Assembly (NCBI RefSeq): GCF_036245475.1
Contig: NZ_BTPM01000002.1
Span: 682,001 to 746,000, forward strand
DNA from: Vibrio sp. 10N
GTDB taxonomy: Bacteria; Pseudomonadota; Gammaproteobacteria; Enterobacterales; Vibrionaceae
Direction of reading: 5' to 3'
Length of the DNA: 64,000 nucleotides
Made by a program: the position numbers and the translations under genes. The notes under the pieces were generated by a model that was not told the DNA's origin, searched no databases, and saw only the letters and a program-made list of their open reading frames with translations. Numbering within the stretch: position 1 is the first letter of the stretch; every line of letters begins with the position of its first letter. This document shows positions 17,289 through 26,395 of the stretch, one piece after another.

Positions 17289-18827
17289 TTATTTATCTTT
17301 GCGGAACATTTCAAGCATACGCTTGGTCACGGTGAAACCACCGAATATGTTGATACTGGCTATTAAAACAGCGATGAACGCCAAGAAAGAGACAACGCCA
17401 TTGCCTTGCCCAATCTGTAGCAACGCACCAACAACGATAATGCCTGAGATCGCATTTGTTACTGACATAAGCGGTGTATGTAGCGCGTGCGTCACGTTCC
17501 ATACAACGTAGTAACCAACCACACAAGCTAGTACAAATACCGTAAAGTGAGATAAGAATGCTGCGGGAGCAACTGATGCAACCCAACCAAACACGCCTAC
17601 TGCCGCAACAAGGCCAGCCAATTTTTTAACTGGAGAAGTCGGTTCTTCTACTTTTTCAGCCGGTTTTGGCGCTTCCGCTTTTGGTGCCTCTGGCTGAGCA
17701 GAGACTTGAATTGGTGGCGCAGGCCAGGTGACTTCGCCTTCCTTAACGACTGTTACACCACGAAGAACCACGTCTTCAAAATTGATGTCGATGTTGCCAT
17801 CTTTCTCTTTGCAAAGCAGTTTTAGAAGGTTAACAAGGTTGGTTGCGTATAGCTGAGAAGATTGTGTAGGCAGACGACCTACCATATCGGTATAACCGAT
17901 GACTTTCACACCGTTGTCAGTGGTGATCACTTTATCGGCTACTGTGTATTCGCAGTTACCACCGTTTGCCGCAGCAAGGTCAACGATAACGCTACCCGGC
18001 TTCATCGCGTCAACCATTTCTTTGGTAACAAGTTTTGGCGCAGGACGGCCAGGAATAAGTGCCGTTGTAATGATGATATCGACGTCTTTCGCTTGCTCCA
18101 TATAAAGCTCAGCAGCTTTCTTATTGAAGTCGTCAGACATCTCTTTGGCGTAACCATCACCAGAGCCAGTGTTTTCTTGGTAGTCAACTTCTAGGAAGTC
18201 AGCACCCATCGATTCTACTTGCTCTTTTACTTCTGGGCGAACGTCAAATGCACGAACAATAGCACCAAGGCTACCCGCAGCACCGATTGCGGCAAGACCC
18301 GCTACACCGGCACCTGCAACGAAAACTTTCGCCGGTGGTACTTTACCTGCTGCAGTGATTTGACCTGTAAAGAATCGACCAAATTCGTGTGCTGCCTCAA
18401 CGACTGCACGATAACCTGCAATGTTCGCCATAGAGCTCAGTGCATCAAGTGCTTGAGCGCGAGAAATACGAGGAACCGCATCCATCGCCATGACGTTAAT
18501 ATTTTTGCTAGAAAGCTTTTCCATTAACTCTGGGTTTTGAGCAGGCCAGACAAAGCTCACCAGGCTCGCGCCTTCTTTAAGTGATTCGATTTCTTCATCA
18601 CTTGGCGCATTAACTTTCAGAACTAAGTCTGACTGCCACACTTCTTGTGATGAGATGATCGTTGCTCCGGCAGCTTCATACGCTGCATCGTCGAAGCTTG
18701 CAAGCAAACCCGCTTGCGATTCCACTGAGACATCGAATCCCAGTTTTAACAGCTGCTCGACCGATTTCGGCGTTGCAGCGACTCGCGTTTCTCCCGCGAG
18801 GGTTTCTTTTGGCACACCAATTTGCAT
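17289..18827 (-). CDS. pntA: NAD(P) transhydrogenase subunit alpha
   Basis: 512 residues: NAD(H)-binding domain I (MQIGVPKETLAGETRVAATP; nucleotide loop VAGAGVAGLAAIGAA) and a Pro/Ala-rich linker (about 370-405), followed by the four-helix membrane part. It has the single-polypeptide alpha organisation of E. coli (510 residues). AAGGA ribosome site. Upstream lie FadR/GntR-like half-sites. Confidence 0.96.
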   Translation of the reverse strand: MQIGVPKETLAGETRVAATPKSVEQLLKLGFDVSVESQAGLLASFDDAAYEAAGATIISSQEVWQSDLVLKVNAPSDEEIESLKEGASLVSFVWPAQNPELMEKLSSKNINVMAMDAVPRISRAQALDALSSMANIAGYRAVVEAAHEFGRFFTGQITAAGKVPPAKVFVAGAGVAGLAAIGAAGSLGAIVRAFDVRPEVKEQVESMGADFLEVDYQENTGSGDGYAKEMSDDFNKKAAELYMEQAKDVDIIITTALIPGRPAPKLVTKEMVDAMKPGSVIVDLAAANGGNCEYTVADKVITTDNGVKVIGYTDMVGRLPTQSSQLYATNLVNLLKLLCKEKDGNIDINFEDVVLRGVTVVKEGEVTWPAPPIQVSAQPEAPKAEAPKPAEKVEEPTSPVKKLAGLVAAVGVFGWVASVAPAAFLSHFTVFVLACVVGYYVVWNVTHALHTPLMSVTNAISGIIVVGALLQIGQGNGVVSFLAFIAVLIASINIFGGFTVTKRMLEMFRKDK

Positions 18828-19148
18828 AGCTATTCCTTAACTATTGGCAGAAGTATTGTTCTTTTTTAACCAACTGAGTTCGTAACATCAAGCTATTTGT
18901 AACTGAAATACATAATTTCATTACATATAACGGAAAGTAATGACTTTTAAACAAACTTATCTAGTAAAAAAACCACACGAAAACCCCAATTTAGAGGTCA
19001 TACCAGTGCAATATTACCTATACTTGGGAAATTTTCGTGTAAGTAGGTCATATTATGACAATATTTGCTGCAAACAGATGACCAACGTCAATTAAATCAA
19101 TCGACTCAAACTGGTCTTTCCAGAACAAAAATGCATCAAAAAATGGTG
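18828..19148. promoter_or_regulatory. pntAB upstream region with repeated GGTCATA motifs
   Basis: No ORF. GGTCATA occurs twice, 50 bp apart (18996 and 19046). The first, read on the minus strand, gives ACTGGT-ATG-ACCT, close to FadR/PdhR-type operators (TGGT-N3-ACC). The second is part of a 13-bp palindrome GTCATATTATGAC (19047-19059). They may regulate pntAB. Regulator identity is a guess. Confidence 0.4.
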
Positions 19149-19424
19149 TTAAAAAATCGTTTCACCCATTTGATCTATGAACATTTTGGCTTTCTTGAGC
19201 ATCATCTCATTAGCATCACCTTCGCTTCCTAGTACATCTGAGCGAATAAATCGGTGCTCTTTGATCTCTTCACCAAATGCTTTAGTGATCCGACCCGCAA
19301 TGCGATATTGACCATTTTCTGCAATGGCCTCTTGGTAGATAAGAAACCCCTTGTACTCAACAGGTTCGACTTGCTTTGGCTCCGGCGCTTTGCCACCACC
19401 AAACAGCTTTGAAAAAAATCCCAC
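19149..19424 (-). CDS. Small PF10115 (HlyU-named) family protein
   Basis: 91 residues from a GTG with AAGGAAA upstream. Starts MGFFSKLFGGGKAPEP, then VEYKGFLIYQEAIAENGQYRIAGRI and a C-terminal helix. It fits the small family that databases call transcriptional activator HlyU (PF10115), but it has no helix-turn-helix and is unrelated to the real ArsR-type HlyU. Function unknown; cytosolic. Confidence 0.65.
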   Translation of the reverse strand: MGFFSKLFGGGKAPEPKQVEPVEYKGFLIYQEAIAENGQYRIAGRITKAFGEEIKEHRFIRSDVLGSEGDANEMMLKKAKMFIDQMGETIF

Positions 19425-19731
19425 AGGCTTTCCTTAACAACAATTTCAATCAAAGTCTCATGTTCGCTATTTTCTAATTTAGGGTCAACTTGAATCTCTA
19501 GAAGTTGTCGTGTTACTGCCGAATAAGCCCAACCTATAGGAAGATAATCCAAGCCCCATTGAACAGAAGAAAATTTCTAAACATTTAATAGCAAACACTA
19601 TTTTTATAAACATTGCGGGGAAGGATCAGGTTTTGCTCCCCTAAATGACAAAATACTTGGCAAAACATTAAATTACCGTATGCTAAAGCGTTGGAAGATA
19701 ACCTCAATCGAAGTACCTGAGTTCTTATTTA
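19425..19731. other. Intergenic region between divergent genes
   Basis: 307 bp holding the presumed promoters of the PF10115-type gene (minus) and the diguanylate cyclase (plus). No convincing operator or RNA was recognised. Confidence 0.4.
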
Positions 19732-20970
19732 ATGGCGACATCATTTACCAGCTCGAATCTATTTCGTCTCTTCATGCCTATGTTGATGATGATTGGTGTG
19801 TTAGTTGGTGTAAATCATATCATTGATGCTACTCAAGCAAATTCTGGCTTTGTGACCAACCTTCCCTATATTCTGTTTGGTACGGCAATTGCCTTGAGTC
19901 ATACCTTCAAACAGTCTCGAATGGCTATGGTTGCCTTTTCTATGCTTCTTGCCTATTTGGTTATCCAACTTAGACTACAAAGTCCGCTTAGTTCAGGTAC
20001 GACGCTTCTCGAATTATCGTTATTGAGCCTGCTGCTTCCCGTGTCTTGCTGCCTAGCCTACTTATTCTCTGATACCGGCGTTATCAGTCGGGGTATGGCT
20101 ATCTTTGGTATCACCATTACAAGCTTCGTTGGATGGACGGCATTGATACTATCGCACTTCGCAGGCGGTGGATTTTTAGGGTTTGAAAGCGATTTGTTGA
20201 TGGCATTTCCACAGCTTTCACGCTTACCACTGGTATTGGTGCTTTATACTATAGCTATAGTGGGTGCCACTGGCATTTTTCTGTTGAACTACAACCGACC
20301 GATCGATGCCGCTGTATACGCGTCGATCTTTATGGCCGGTGGTACATTCATCCTATTCCACGTTCCCTACATTTCCAGCACTCTGTTTTCTCTAGCTGGT
20401 GTATTGATCATTATCTACGTCATCTCCGCCAGCCATCAAATGGCCTTTAATGACCGATTGACTAACATACCGGGTCGCCGAGCTCTTGAAATGGATATGA
20501 AACATCTAGGAAGAAAGTTCACCATTGCTATGCTCGATGTCGACCACTTTAAATCCTTTAACGATACGTACGGGCACGACACAGGCGACGATGTACTTAA
20601 ACTTGTGGCATCACGTATGACTGAGGTTGGCGGCAATGCCAAAGTGTATCGGTATGGCGGTGAGGAATTCACTATTTTGTTTAAAGGTAAGACGGCAAAA
20701 GACAGCAAGCCATATTTGGAAGAACTGCGTGAACAAATTCAAAACTATCAAATGGTCATCCGGGATGAAGCGAAGCGCCCAGTAAACAATAAGCAAGGCG
20801 CCAAAAAACGAGGTTCTGATAGCAATAAATCTACGGTGAGTGTCACGGTAAGTATTGGAGCCGCAGACAGCAAAACGACACGCAAACCCGAGGATGTATT
20901 GAAAAAGGCGGATAAAGCACTCTACAGCGCGAAGGAAAAAGGCCGTAACCAGGTTCAGTGCGCACGTTAA
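19732..20970 (+). CDS. Membrane diguanylate cyclase (GGEEF)
   Basis: 412 residues. About six or seven membrane helices span residues 10-240, with no separate sensory domain, followed by a GGDEF domain (about 250-410). Active-site GGEEF in RYGGEEFTILF and a DVDHFKSFNDTYGHDTGD metal/substrate segment suggest a working enzyme making c-di-GMP. No RxxD inhibitory site precedes GGEEF. A basic insertion (KQGAKKRGSDSNK) near residue 355 is unusual. It converges on an outer-membrane protein gene 6 bp away. Confidence 0.9.
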   Translation: MATSFTSSNLFRLFMPMLMMIGVLVGVNHIIDATQANSGFVTNLPYILFGTAIALSHTFKQSRMAMVAFSMLLAYLVIQLRLQSPLSSGTTLLELSLLSLLLPVSCCLAYLFSDTGVISRGMAIFGITITSFVGWTALILSHFAGGGFLGFESDLLMAFPQLSRLPLVLVLYTIAIVGATGIFLLNYNRPIDAAVYASIFMAGGTFILFHVPYISSTLFSLAGVLIIIYVISASHQMAFNDRLTNIPGRRALEMDMKHLGRKFTIAMLDVDHFKSFNDTYGHDTGDDVLKLVASRMTEVGGNAKVYRYGGEEFTILFKGKTAKDSKPYLEELREQIQNYQMVIRDEAKRPVNNKQGAKKRGSDSNKSTVSVTVSIGAADSKTTRKPEDVLKKADKALYSAKEKGRNQVQCAR

Positions 20971-20975
20971 TGTGA

Positions 20976-21929
20976 CTACTCTTGATTAAAGAAGAGCACG
21001 AGACTTCCACCTTTTAAATCACTACCATAATTGATGCTCAACCCAATCCCGACATTGTCCACCATAGGTATATGAAATGGCGGTGTTAACAGCCAACCAA
21101 GTGTTCCTTCGTAATAATGACTAGAGCCTAGTATTCCGAGCGTATCGCCCCCGATATCAACTCTGCGTAAACTGGTATACACAGTTTGGATAGAGCGGCC
21201 CCAGTCTGTCACATCGTAGAATAGTTTCGCTTCATTCGACCAATACCACCCTTCCGGTGTGCCGACATCACCATCATTGGCCTGACCCCATCCATAGCCG
21301 GAGAAGTAGTTAAAGTTTGATTTAAACTTCACCTGGCCCCAAGCTTTATCTTCCGTATAGTTAAAACCGACTTTAGGTTGAAATGATGTCGCCCAAGCTG
21401 TGGTGTTAACCAACTTCCCGTCGATAAAAGGTTGAAAAAGCTTAGAGAATTGCGATTGAAAATCGTAGTTACTGTTCAAATATTGAAGGTGGACCCCTAC
21501 GCCAGTTTCAAACGTCCAGTTCTGCGAAAAGTGAATTTCTTGCTCGTATCCACTGAACACACCTAGCACGTATTTTCTGTGGCTATCTGGGCCATCAATG
21601 ATTTGGTCGTCAATTCTTAGTGCCGAGAAGCGCACGACTGCTCGCTGTTGAAATGCGTTGTCTTTTGAAAGTTCAAACGTTAACGGTAGCGTTGAAACAC
21701 CGATGCTCTTACGTCGATCAAGTGCTTCTTGAGAGCCGATATCTTCGTTATCGATATTGAAGACCGTGTTTGGGTCAAAATCTTTGAAACCCAACGTTAA
21801 TGCATCGCTATCCGTCAGTATGATTGCCGCTGCGAAATCTTCCTCAAAAATGTCTCTAAACTCTGGATCTGCATGAGCTGAAACGTGACATAAAATAACC
21901 GAAGCCACTAGGGTCTGAGAGACTCTCAA
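20976..21929 (-). CDS. Outer-membrane beta-barrel protein, solitary autotransporter-barrel type
   Basis: 317 residues from a TTG codon with GAGG 8 bases upstream. A signal peptide ends near SAHA; alternating aromatic and polar strands follow, finishing VLFFNQE. No passenger domain is present. It resembles the Vibrio solitary autotransporter-like barrel family (Omp_AT) in length and composition; an alternative is another outer-membrane enzyme barrel, but no Ser/His catalytic motif was found. Function unknown. Confidence 0.6.
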   Translation of the reverse strand: MRVSQTLVASVILCHVSAHADPEFRDIFEEDFAAAIILTDSDALTLGFKDFDPNTVFNIDNEDIGSQEALDRRKSIGVSTLPLTFELSKDNAFQQRAVVRFSALRIDDQIIDGPDSHRKYVLGVFSGYEQEIHFSQNWTFETGVGVHLQYLNSNYDFQSQFSKLFQPFIDGKLVNTTAWATSFQPKVGFNYTEDKAWGQVKFKSNFNYFSGYGWGQANDGDVGTPEGWYWSNEAKLFYDVTDWGRSIQTVYTSLRRVDIGGDTLGILGSSHYYEGTLGWLLTPPFHIPMVDNVGIGLSINYGSDLKGGSLVLFFNQE

Positions 21930-22007
21930 CTAAACAACCTCATTAACGAACGATATAGCAATACGACTGGTCAACACGGTGCCGTCGAAGTTTGAGAATA
22001 ACAAAAG

Positions 22008-22030
22008 CGTTACCTCTTTGAGTAACGTTT
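22008..22030 (-). terminator. Probable terminator after the REC-GGDEF gene
   Basis: CGTTAC / GTAACG stem, loop of about 8 bases; followed on the minus strand by CTTTTGTT. Weaker than others in the window. Confidence 0.5.
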
Positions 22031-22117
22031 TGTAAGAAGGGAGGCACTCAACTTTCATCAACAGTCTAGCTTCGCGCCTTCGTGTTGATTTCTGTGCCAC
22101 TATTAGGATAAAAAACC

Positions 22118-23101
22118 CTATGAAGTAGTGCTAATAATATCGCTTTCTAACTCCAATACGTATCGATTACGACCACTTCGTTTCGCTTGATACAGCAGCT
22201 TGTCAGCTCTTTCATACAGCTCATTAATCGATTCCGTACCGGTTGGGATCGTACTATACACCCCAAGTGACAGGGTCACTCTATCCGAGGTTTGAGAAAA
22301 CTCATGCGGGATATTCAGGCCGACGATGCCATCTTTCACTCTTGCGGCATTCTCTTCAGCCTCTGATGCATCAGCACGGCTTAGTAAAATGACAAACTCT
22401 TCTCCACCGTATCGACCAACGTACTCACCAGAACGAATGAACATAACATCTAAAAACTGAGCGATACTGATCAAGCATTGATCGCCTTCTGTATGTCCGT
22501 AGTTATCGTTAAACGCTTTAAAGTGGTCCACGTCCATGAGTATGACTGACAGGGGCATTTGATGCCGTCCGTGCCATTGAATCAGCTCGGTGAGTTTTTG
22601 GTCCATATAGCGGCGATTAAACAGCTTGGTTAGACCATCTTCATTGGCTTGATGCTGTAACGCTCTATTCGCTTCTTCTAGCTGAGAGCTCGCCTGTTTG
22701 AGCTCACGTCGCATATGAGCGATGCGCTGCATGGCAATCAATTTGGACTGCAACACAATTTTATTTACCGGTTTTACGAGGTAGTCATCACCACCCGCCT
22801 CTATCGCTTTGGCGATCATCTCAGGTTCATCATGACTACTTAGGAATATGATGGGTATCCAGTCTGCTTTATAACGCTGACGTATTTCAGACGCGACTTC
22901 AAAACCATCCATTTCAGGCATGGAGATATCTAAAAGCACAAGCTCAGGATCAAACGATGGATACAGTGCTAGCGCCTCTCGCCCACTGGCTGCCACCTCA
23001 ACCTCGTGCCCCAGCTGCTTGAGACGTATCTGTAGCTGCATTCTTTCCAACTGAGCGTCATCAACGAGAAGTATTTTCATCGAAGAATCTATGGACATCA
23101 T
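22118..23101 (-). CDS. Response regulator with diguanylate cyclase output (REC-GGDEF)
   Basis: About 327 residues from ATG 23101, with AAGGAT upstream; the frame extends further but without domain content. The receiver has VDDAQ, phospho-acceptor in LVLLDISMPEMDGFE, and Lys in YLVKPVNK. A short coiled coil (about 130-160) leads to a GGDEF domain with RYGGEEFVILL. An RSGE occupies the usual RxxD I-site. WspR/PleD-like logic: phosphorylation should raise c-di-GMP synthesis. No cognate kinase adjacent. Confidence 0.88.
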   Translation of the reverse strand: MMSIDSSMKILLVDDAQLERMQLQIRLKQLGHEVEVAASGREALALYPSFDPELVLLDISMPEMDGFEVASEIRQRYKADWIPIIFLSSHDEPEMIAKAIEAGGDDYLVKPVNKIVLQSKLIAMQRIAHMRRELKQASSQLEEANRALQHQANEDGLTKLFNRRYMDQKLTELIQWHGRHQMPLSVILMDVDHFKAFNDNYGHTEGDQCLISIAQFLDVMFIRSGEYVGRYGGEEFVILLSRADASEAEENAARVKDGIVGLNIPHEFSQTSDRVTLSLGVYSTIPTGTESINELYERADKLLYQAKRSGRNRYVLELESDIISTTS

Positions 23102-23315
23102 AAGCATCCTTGTCTTTGTATTATGCCGATGTATTGTTAATATAAACCACATATTAGGACAATATTCAAACAGTCCCACAAAAATCACAATAATAACAGC
23201 TTGTTTGCGCTGAAAACGCACTTTGAGCTGGGCATTATTGGATGAGTTGGATTATTATTGTCTTTTAGTAAGGTAATCGCAGGATTATCAGTAATCGTTA
23301 CACAGAGAAAGCTGT

Positions 23316-23753
23316 ATGTCTGACACACAAAACACTGAAACCCCAATTGTAGACCTAGAAACGGTATCCGCTGAACTCAAACAAGTGATCCTATTTGATG
23401 AGGTACCAGAAGAGCTTTACAACATGGTGGTGTCGATTCACGAAGTGACGGAAGAAGCGGTTCGTGAAGCATGGGACTCGCTACCGGCTAGCGCACAAAA
23501 CATTCTAGACAACTTTGAACAGTTCCACGCTTTGATCTCGGTAAGCCAAGCCTTCGCTGGTGTAAGTGCACTTGAAGAGTTCACTACCATGGAACTGCCA
23601 GCAGACATGAGCGATGACGACAAAGAAGCTTACAAAGCTGAACTTCTTGATAAGGTTTTGAGCAACTGCATCAAAGACATGGTCAAGCAAATCAAGAAAG
23701 CACGCCGTGATGCGATTCTAAAGCGTGACTTTAAAGAAGTATTCGTAAAGTAA
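23316..23753 (+). CDS. Conserved-type acidic protein of unknown function
   Basis: 145 residues, acidic, helical, no signal or membrane segment: MSDTQNTETPIVDLETV start, LPASAQNILDNFEQFHALIS middle, basic tail KKARRDAILKRDFKE. It may belong to the gammaproteobacterial DUF3069 family, but I am not certain. Single gene between promoter and terminator. Confidence 0.7.
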   Translation: MSDTQNTETPIVDLETVSAELKQVILFDEVPEELYNMVVSIHEVTEEAVREAWDSLPASAQNILDNFEQFHALISVSQAFAGVSALEEFTTMELPADMSDDDKEAYKAELLDKVLSNCIKDMVKQIKKARRDAILKRDFKEVFVK

Positions 23754-23770
23754 TCGGATCTGAATCGTAT

Positions 23771-23797
23771 AAAAGCCACTCAATGTGGCTTTTTTTA
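23771..23797 (+). terminator. Intrinsic terminator, plus strand
   Basis: AAAGCCAC / GTGGCTTT stem, 4-6 base loop, T7 tract. Its A-rich left side means it may also serve modC on the other strand only partly, since modC ends inside it. Confidence 0.85.
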
Positions 23798-24907
23798 TAA
23801 GTGCGGCTCCAGTGCGACATCTTTCTGCGCCACGCTGACGCCTTTTATCTGAGCATACACTGCTTGTCCGACGTGCAGTTTAAGATCATCTACAGCCCAT
23901 TGGGTTACTGTTGCGACCAATTCACAATGATCATCTAACGACAAAATCACTTCTACGCTCTGCCTCGGCGTCCCTTGTCCGCCAAGCGCAATCGCCTTTA
24001 CGGTGCAGGGTAAAATATTACGAATAGACGTACGCTGTGCTCGGCTTAACGCGATCGAAACATCATTAGCTCTAACTCGCAAGCGAACAGCCTCGCCGAC
24101 AGCGGCTTCTGTTCGTTGAACCCACAAATAGTGATCAGGTGTTAAGGCAAGTTTCGTCAAACCATAAGTGTCATTCTGAGCCACGACTTCACCTTTAAAC
24201 AAGGCACTTTTATCCGAAAATGATTGCCATGACTGCATGATTTTAGAACCCCAAACGTGCTCAATCAGACCCGATTCAACGACTTTACCGTTATCTATAA
24301 TCACAAGATGTTGTGCGAGGCGCAAAATTTCATTCAAACTATGCGTCACATATAAAATCGGGATATCGACACGACTCGATAATGCCTCCAAAAAAGGCAT
24401 GAGCTCACGCTTTCTTGGGTTATCCAGAGATGCTAGTGGCTCATCCATTAGCAACACTTTAGGCTTGCTGAGTAGCGCCCGACCAATGGCGACTCGTTGC
24501 TTCTCGCCTCCTGACAAAGAACTTGGATAACGCTCAAGTAGAGACTCAATCGCCAGTAGTGCGACTACTACTTGGAAATACGCCTCATCACTATCAGTTA
24601 CACCGTAACGCAAATTACGTTCTACTGACAAATGTGGGAACAAGCGCGCATCCTGAAACACGTAACCTATTTCACGTTTTTCGATAGGCACATTAATATG
24701 CTGATTGGAATCAAATAACGGGCGGCCATTGATGGTGATTGCACCTGAATCTGGCTGAGTCAAGCCACTGATAAGGTTAATCAACGTCGTTTTTCCCGCA
24801 CCTGAGCGTCCAAAAATCGCAGTAATGCCACTAGATGGTAACGACGTCTTAAGATGAAATGAGCTCGTCTCAAAACGCTTTGTCACATCGATATCTAACG
24901 TCGTCAT
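23795..24907 (-). CDS. modC: Molybdate ABC transporter ATP-binding protein
   Basis: 370 residues: Walker A GRSGAGKTT, Q-loop GYVFQDARLFPH, signature LSGGEKQRVAIGRAL, Walker B VLLMDEPLASLD, H-loop YVTHS; C-terminal Mop-like domain (about 295-365) binding molybdate. Start overlaps the modB stop (ATGA). Confidence 0.95.
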   Translation of the reverse strand: MTTLDIDVTKRFETSSFHLKTSLPSSGITAIFGRSGAGKTTLINLISGLTQPDSGAITINGRPLFDSNQHINVPIEKREIGYVFQDARLFPHLSVERNLRYGVTDSDEAYFQVVVALLAIESLLERYPSSLSGGEKQRVAIGRALLSKPKVLLMDEPLASLDNPRKRELMPFLEALSSRVDIPILYVTHSLNEILRLAQHLVIIDNGKVVESGLIEHVWGSKIMQSWQSFSDKSALFKGEVVAQNDTYGLTKLALTPDHYLWVQRTEAAVGEAVRLRVRANDVSIALSRAQRTSIRNILPCTVKAIALGGQGTPRQSVEVILSLDDHCELVATVTQWAVDDLKLHVGQAVYAQIKGVSVAQKDVALEPHL

Positions 24908-25596
24908 TTAGTCACTCCCAGCCGGCGCCCCACCCAACGATTTATAGATTCAGAAAAATAGAGTGACGCAAGAGAAATTACGATGGAAATAATGCACAGC
25001 CTCATTGCGGCGGATTCCGCGCCTGGGGTTTCTAGGAAGCTGTACATTGCCAACGGGATAGTTTGAGTTTCGCCGGGAATATTAGATACAAAACTGATAG
25101 TTGCACCAAACTCACCCAGACTCCTCGCAAACGACAGCATGGTACCACTGATAATACCGGGGATTACCAAAGGTAATGTGATGGTCCAAAATACCCGCAA
25201 TGGCGATGCGCCCAATGTTCTGGCGGCTTGTTCGAGTTTATGGTCCACACTGTCCATCGACAAACGAATAGATCTAACCATCAACGGAAGTGCGACAATG
25301 ATGCATGCCAGTACTGCGCCCCGCCAGCTAAAGCTAAAACTTACCCCTGTGAGTTGGTAAATAAATTGGCCGATGACGCCTTGCTTTCCCATTGATATCA
25401 AGAGCAAATAGCCGACAACCACCGGTGGCAACACCAAGGGCAGATGGATAACACTGTCTAAGACACTTTTACCAATGAATTGCTTTTTACTTAGCAACCA
25501 GGCGAAAAATACGCCAATGGGGATCAACCAAAGTATGGCGACACCAGCGACCTTTACACTTAACTGTATTGCTTCCACTTCATAGTCGGTCAACAT
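24904..25596 (-). CDS. modB: Molybdate ABC transporter permease
   Basis: About 230 residues from ATG 25596, matching the E. coli ModB start (MLTD for MILTD); this start is 1 bp after the modA stop. Five or so membrane helices, with the EAA loop EQAARTLGASPLRVFWTITLP. Confidence 0.94.
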   Translation of the reverse strand: MLTDYEVEAIQLSVKVAGVAILWLIPIGVFFAWLLSKKQFIGKSVLDSVIHLPLVLPPVVVGYLLLISMGKQGVIGQFIYQLTGVSFSFSWRGAVLACIIVALPLMVRSIRLSMDSVDHKLEQAARTLGASPLRVFWTITLPLVIPGIISGTMLSFARSLGEFGATISFVSNIPGETQTIPLAMYSFLETPGAESAAMRLCIISIVISLASLYFSESINRWVGRRLGVTK

Positions 25597-25597
25597 A

Positions 25598-26362
25598 TTA
25601 AAGATCTGCTTTCCTATCGGTGATGAATCCATGCTGTCTCAATATCGCCTGCCCTTGTTCTGAGCTGACGAACTGCGCAAAATCTTGCGTCGGCTGATCC
25701 GTGTTTAAAGTAACTAAAGGATAGTCGATAGGCTCATGACTCGATGTTGGAAAAATAGCCAATTTTGTGACACGGTCACTAGCCAATAGATCGGAGCCAT
25801 AAACGATACCCAGCGGAACTTCCTTTCTATCCACCAATGCCAAAACCTGCCTTACATTATTGACTGGTGCTAACTGAGTTCTCAGCGCAGACCACAATCC
25901 CAGCGACTCAAGAGCTTGTTTGGCATATATGCCGGCTGGTACAGCGTTGACTTGTCCTATGGCCAGTCTTTCCTGCTGTAAATAGCCTTGCCAATCAGTG
26001 ACCGCGGAGATATTAAATGACGACTCTTCATTACCTTTAGAACCATTGGTAATAAGAACAAGCTCATTACTAGCAATGTGGCGAATATCGCTCGCGTCTA
26101 TCACTTGCTGCTCCACCAAGTAGTTTACCCAACGTACGTTGGCAGAGATAAAGACATCTGCTGGGGCTTGCCTTTGTATTTGTCGTGCTAAAGAGGATGA
26201 GCCTGCATACACAGCTCTGACTTTAATGTTATGAGTACGCTCAAATTCCTGAGCTAAGTCATTGACTGCATTGGTCATAGAGCTGGCCGCAAAGACAGTA
26301 AGCGGCTTCGCAACGACAATATGTGACAGCGTAACCAAAAGTAAGGCAAGAACGATACGCAT
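25598..26362 (-). CDS. modA: Molybdate-binding periplasmic protein
   Basis: 254 residues with signal peptide (cleaved near VVAK). The mature start LTVFAASSMTNAVND is the ligand-site signature of ModA; YAGSSSLARQIQ and the DVFISA segment follow. First transporter gene, 33 bp after cobQ, so the two are likely co-transcribed. Confidence 0.94.
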   Translation of the reverse strand: MRIVLALLLVTLSHIVVAKPLTVFAASSMTNAVNDLAQEFERTHNIKVRAVYAGSSSLARQIQRQAPADVFISANVRWVNYLVEQQVIDASDIRHIASNELVLITNGSKGNEESSFNISAVTDWQGYLQQERLAIGQVNAVPAGIYAKQALESLGLWSALRTQLAPVNNVRQVLALVDRKEVPLGIVYGSDLLASDRVTKLAIFPTSSHEPIDYPLVTLNTDQPTQDFAQFVSSEQGQAILRQHGFITDRKADL

Positions 26363-26395
26363 GAGCGGTATTCCTTTCTCAGAACTTTAACATCT

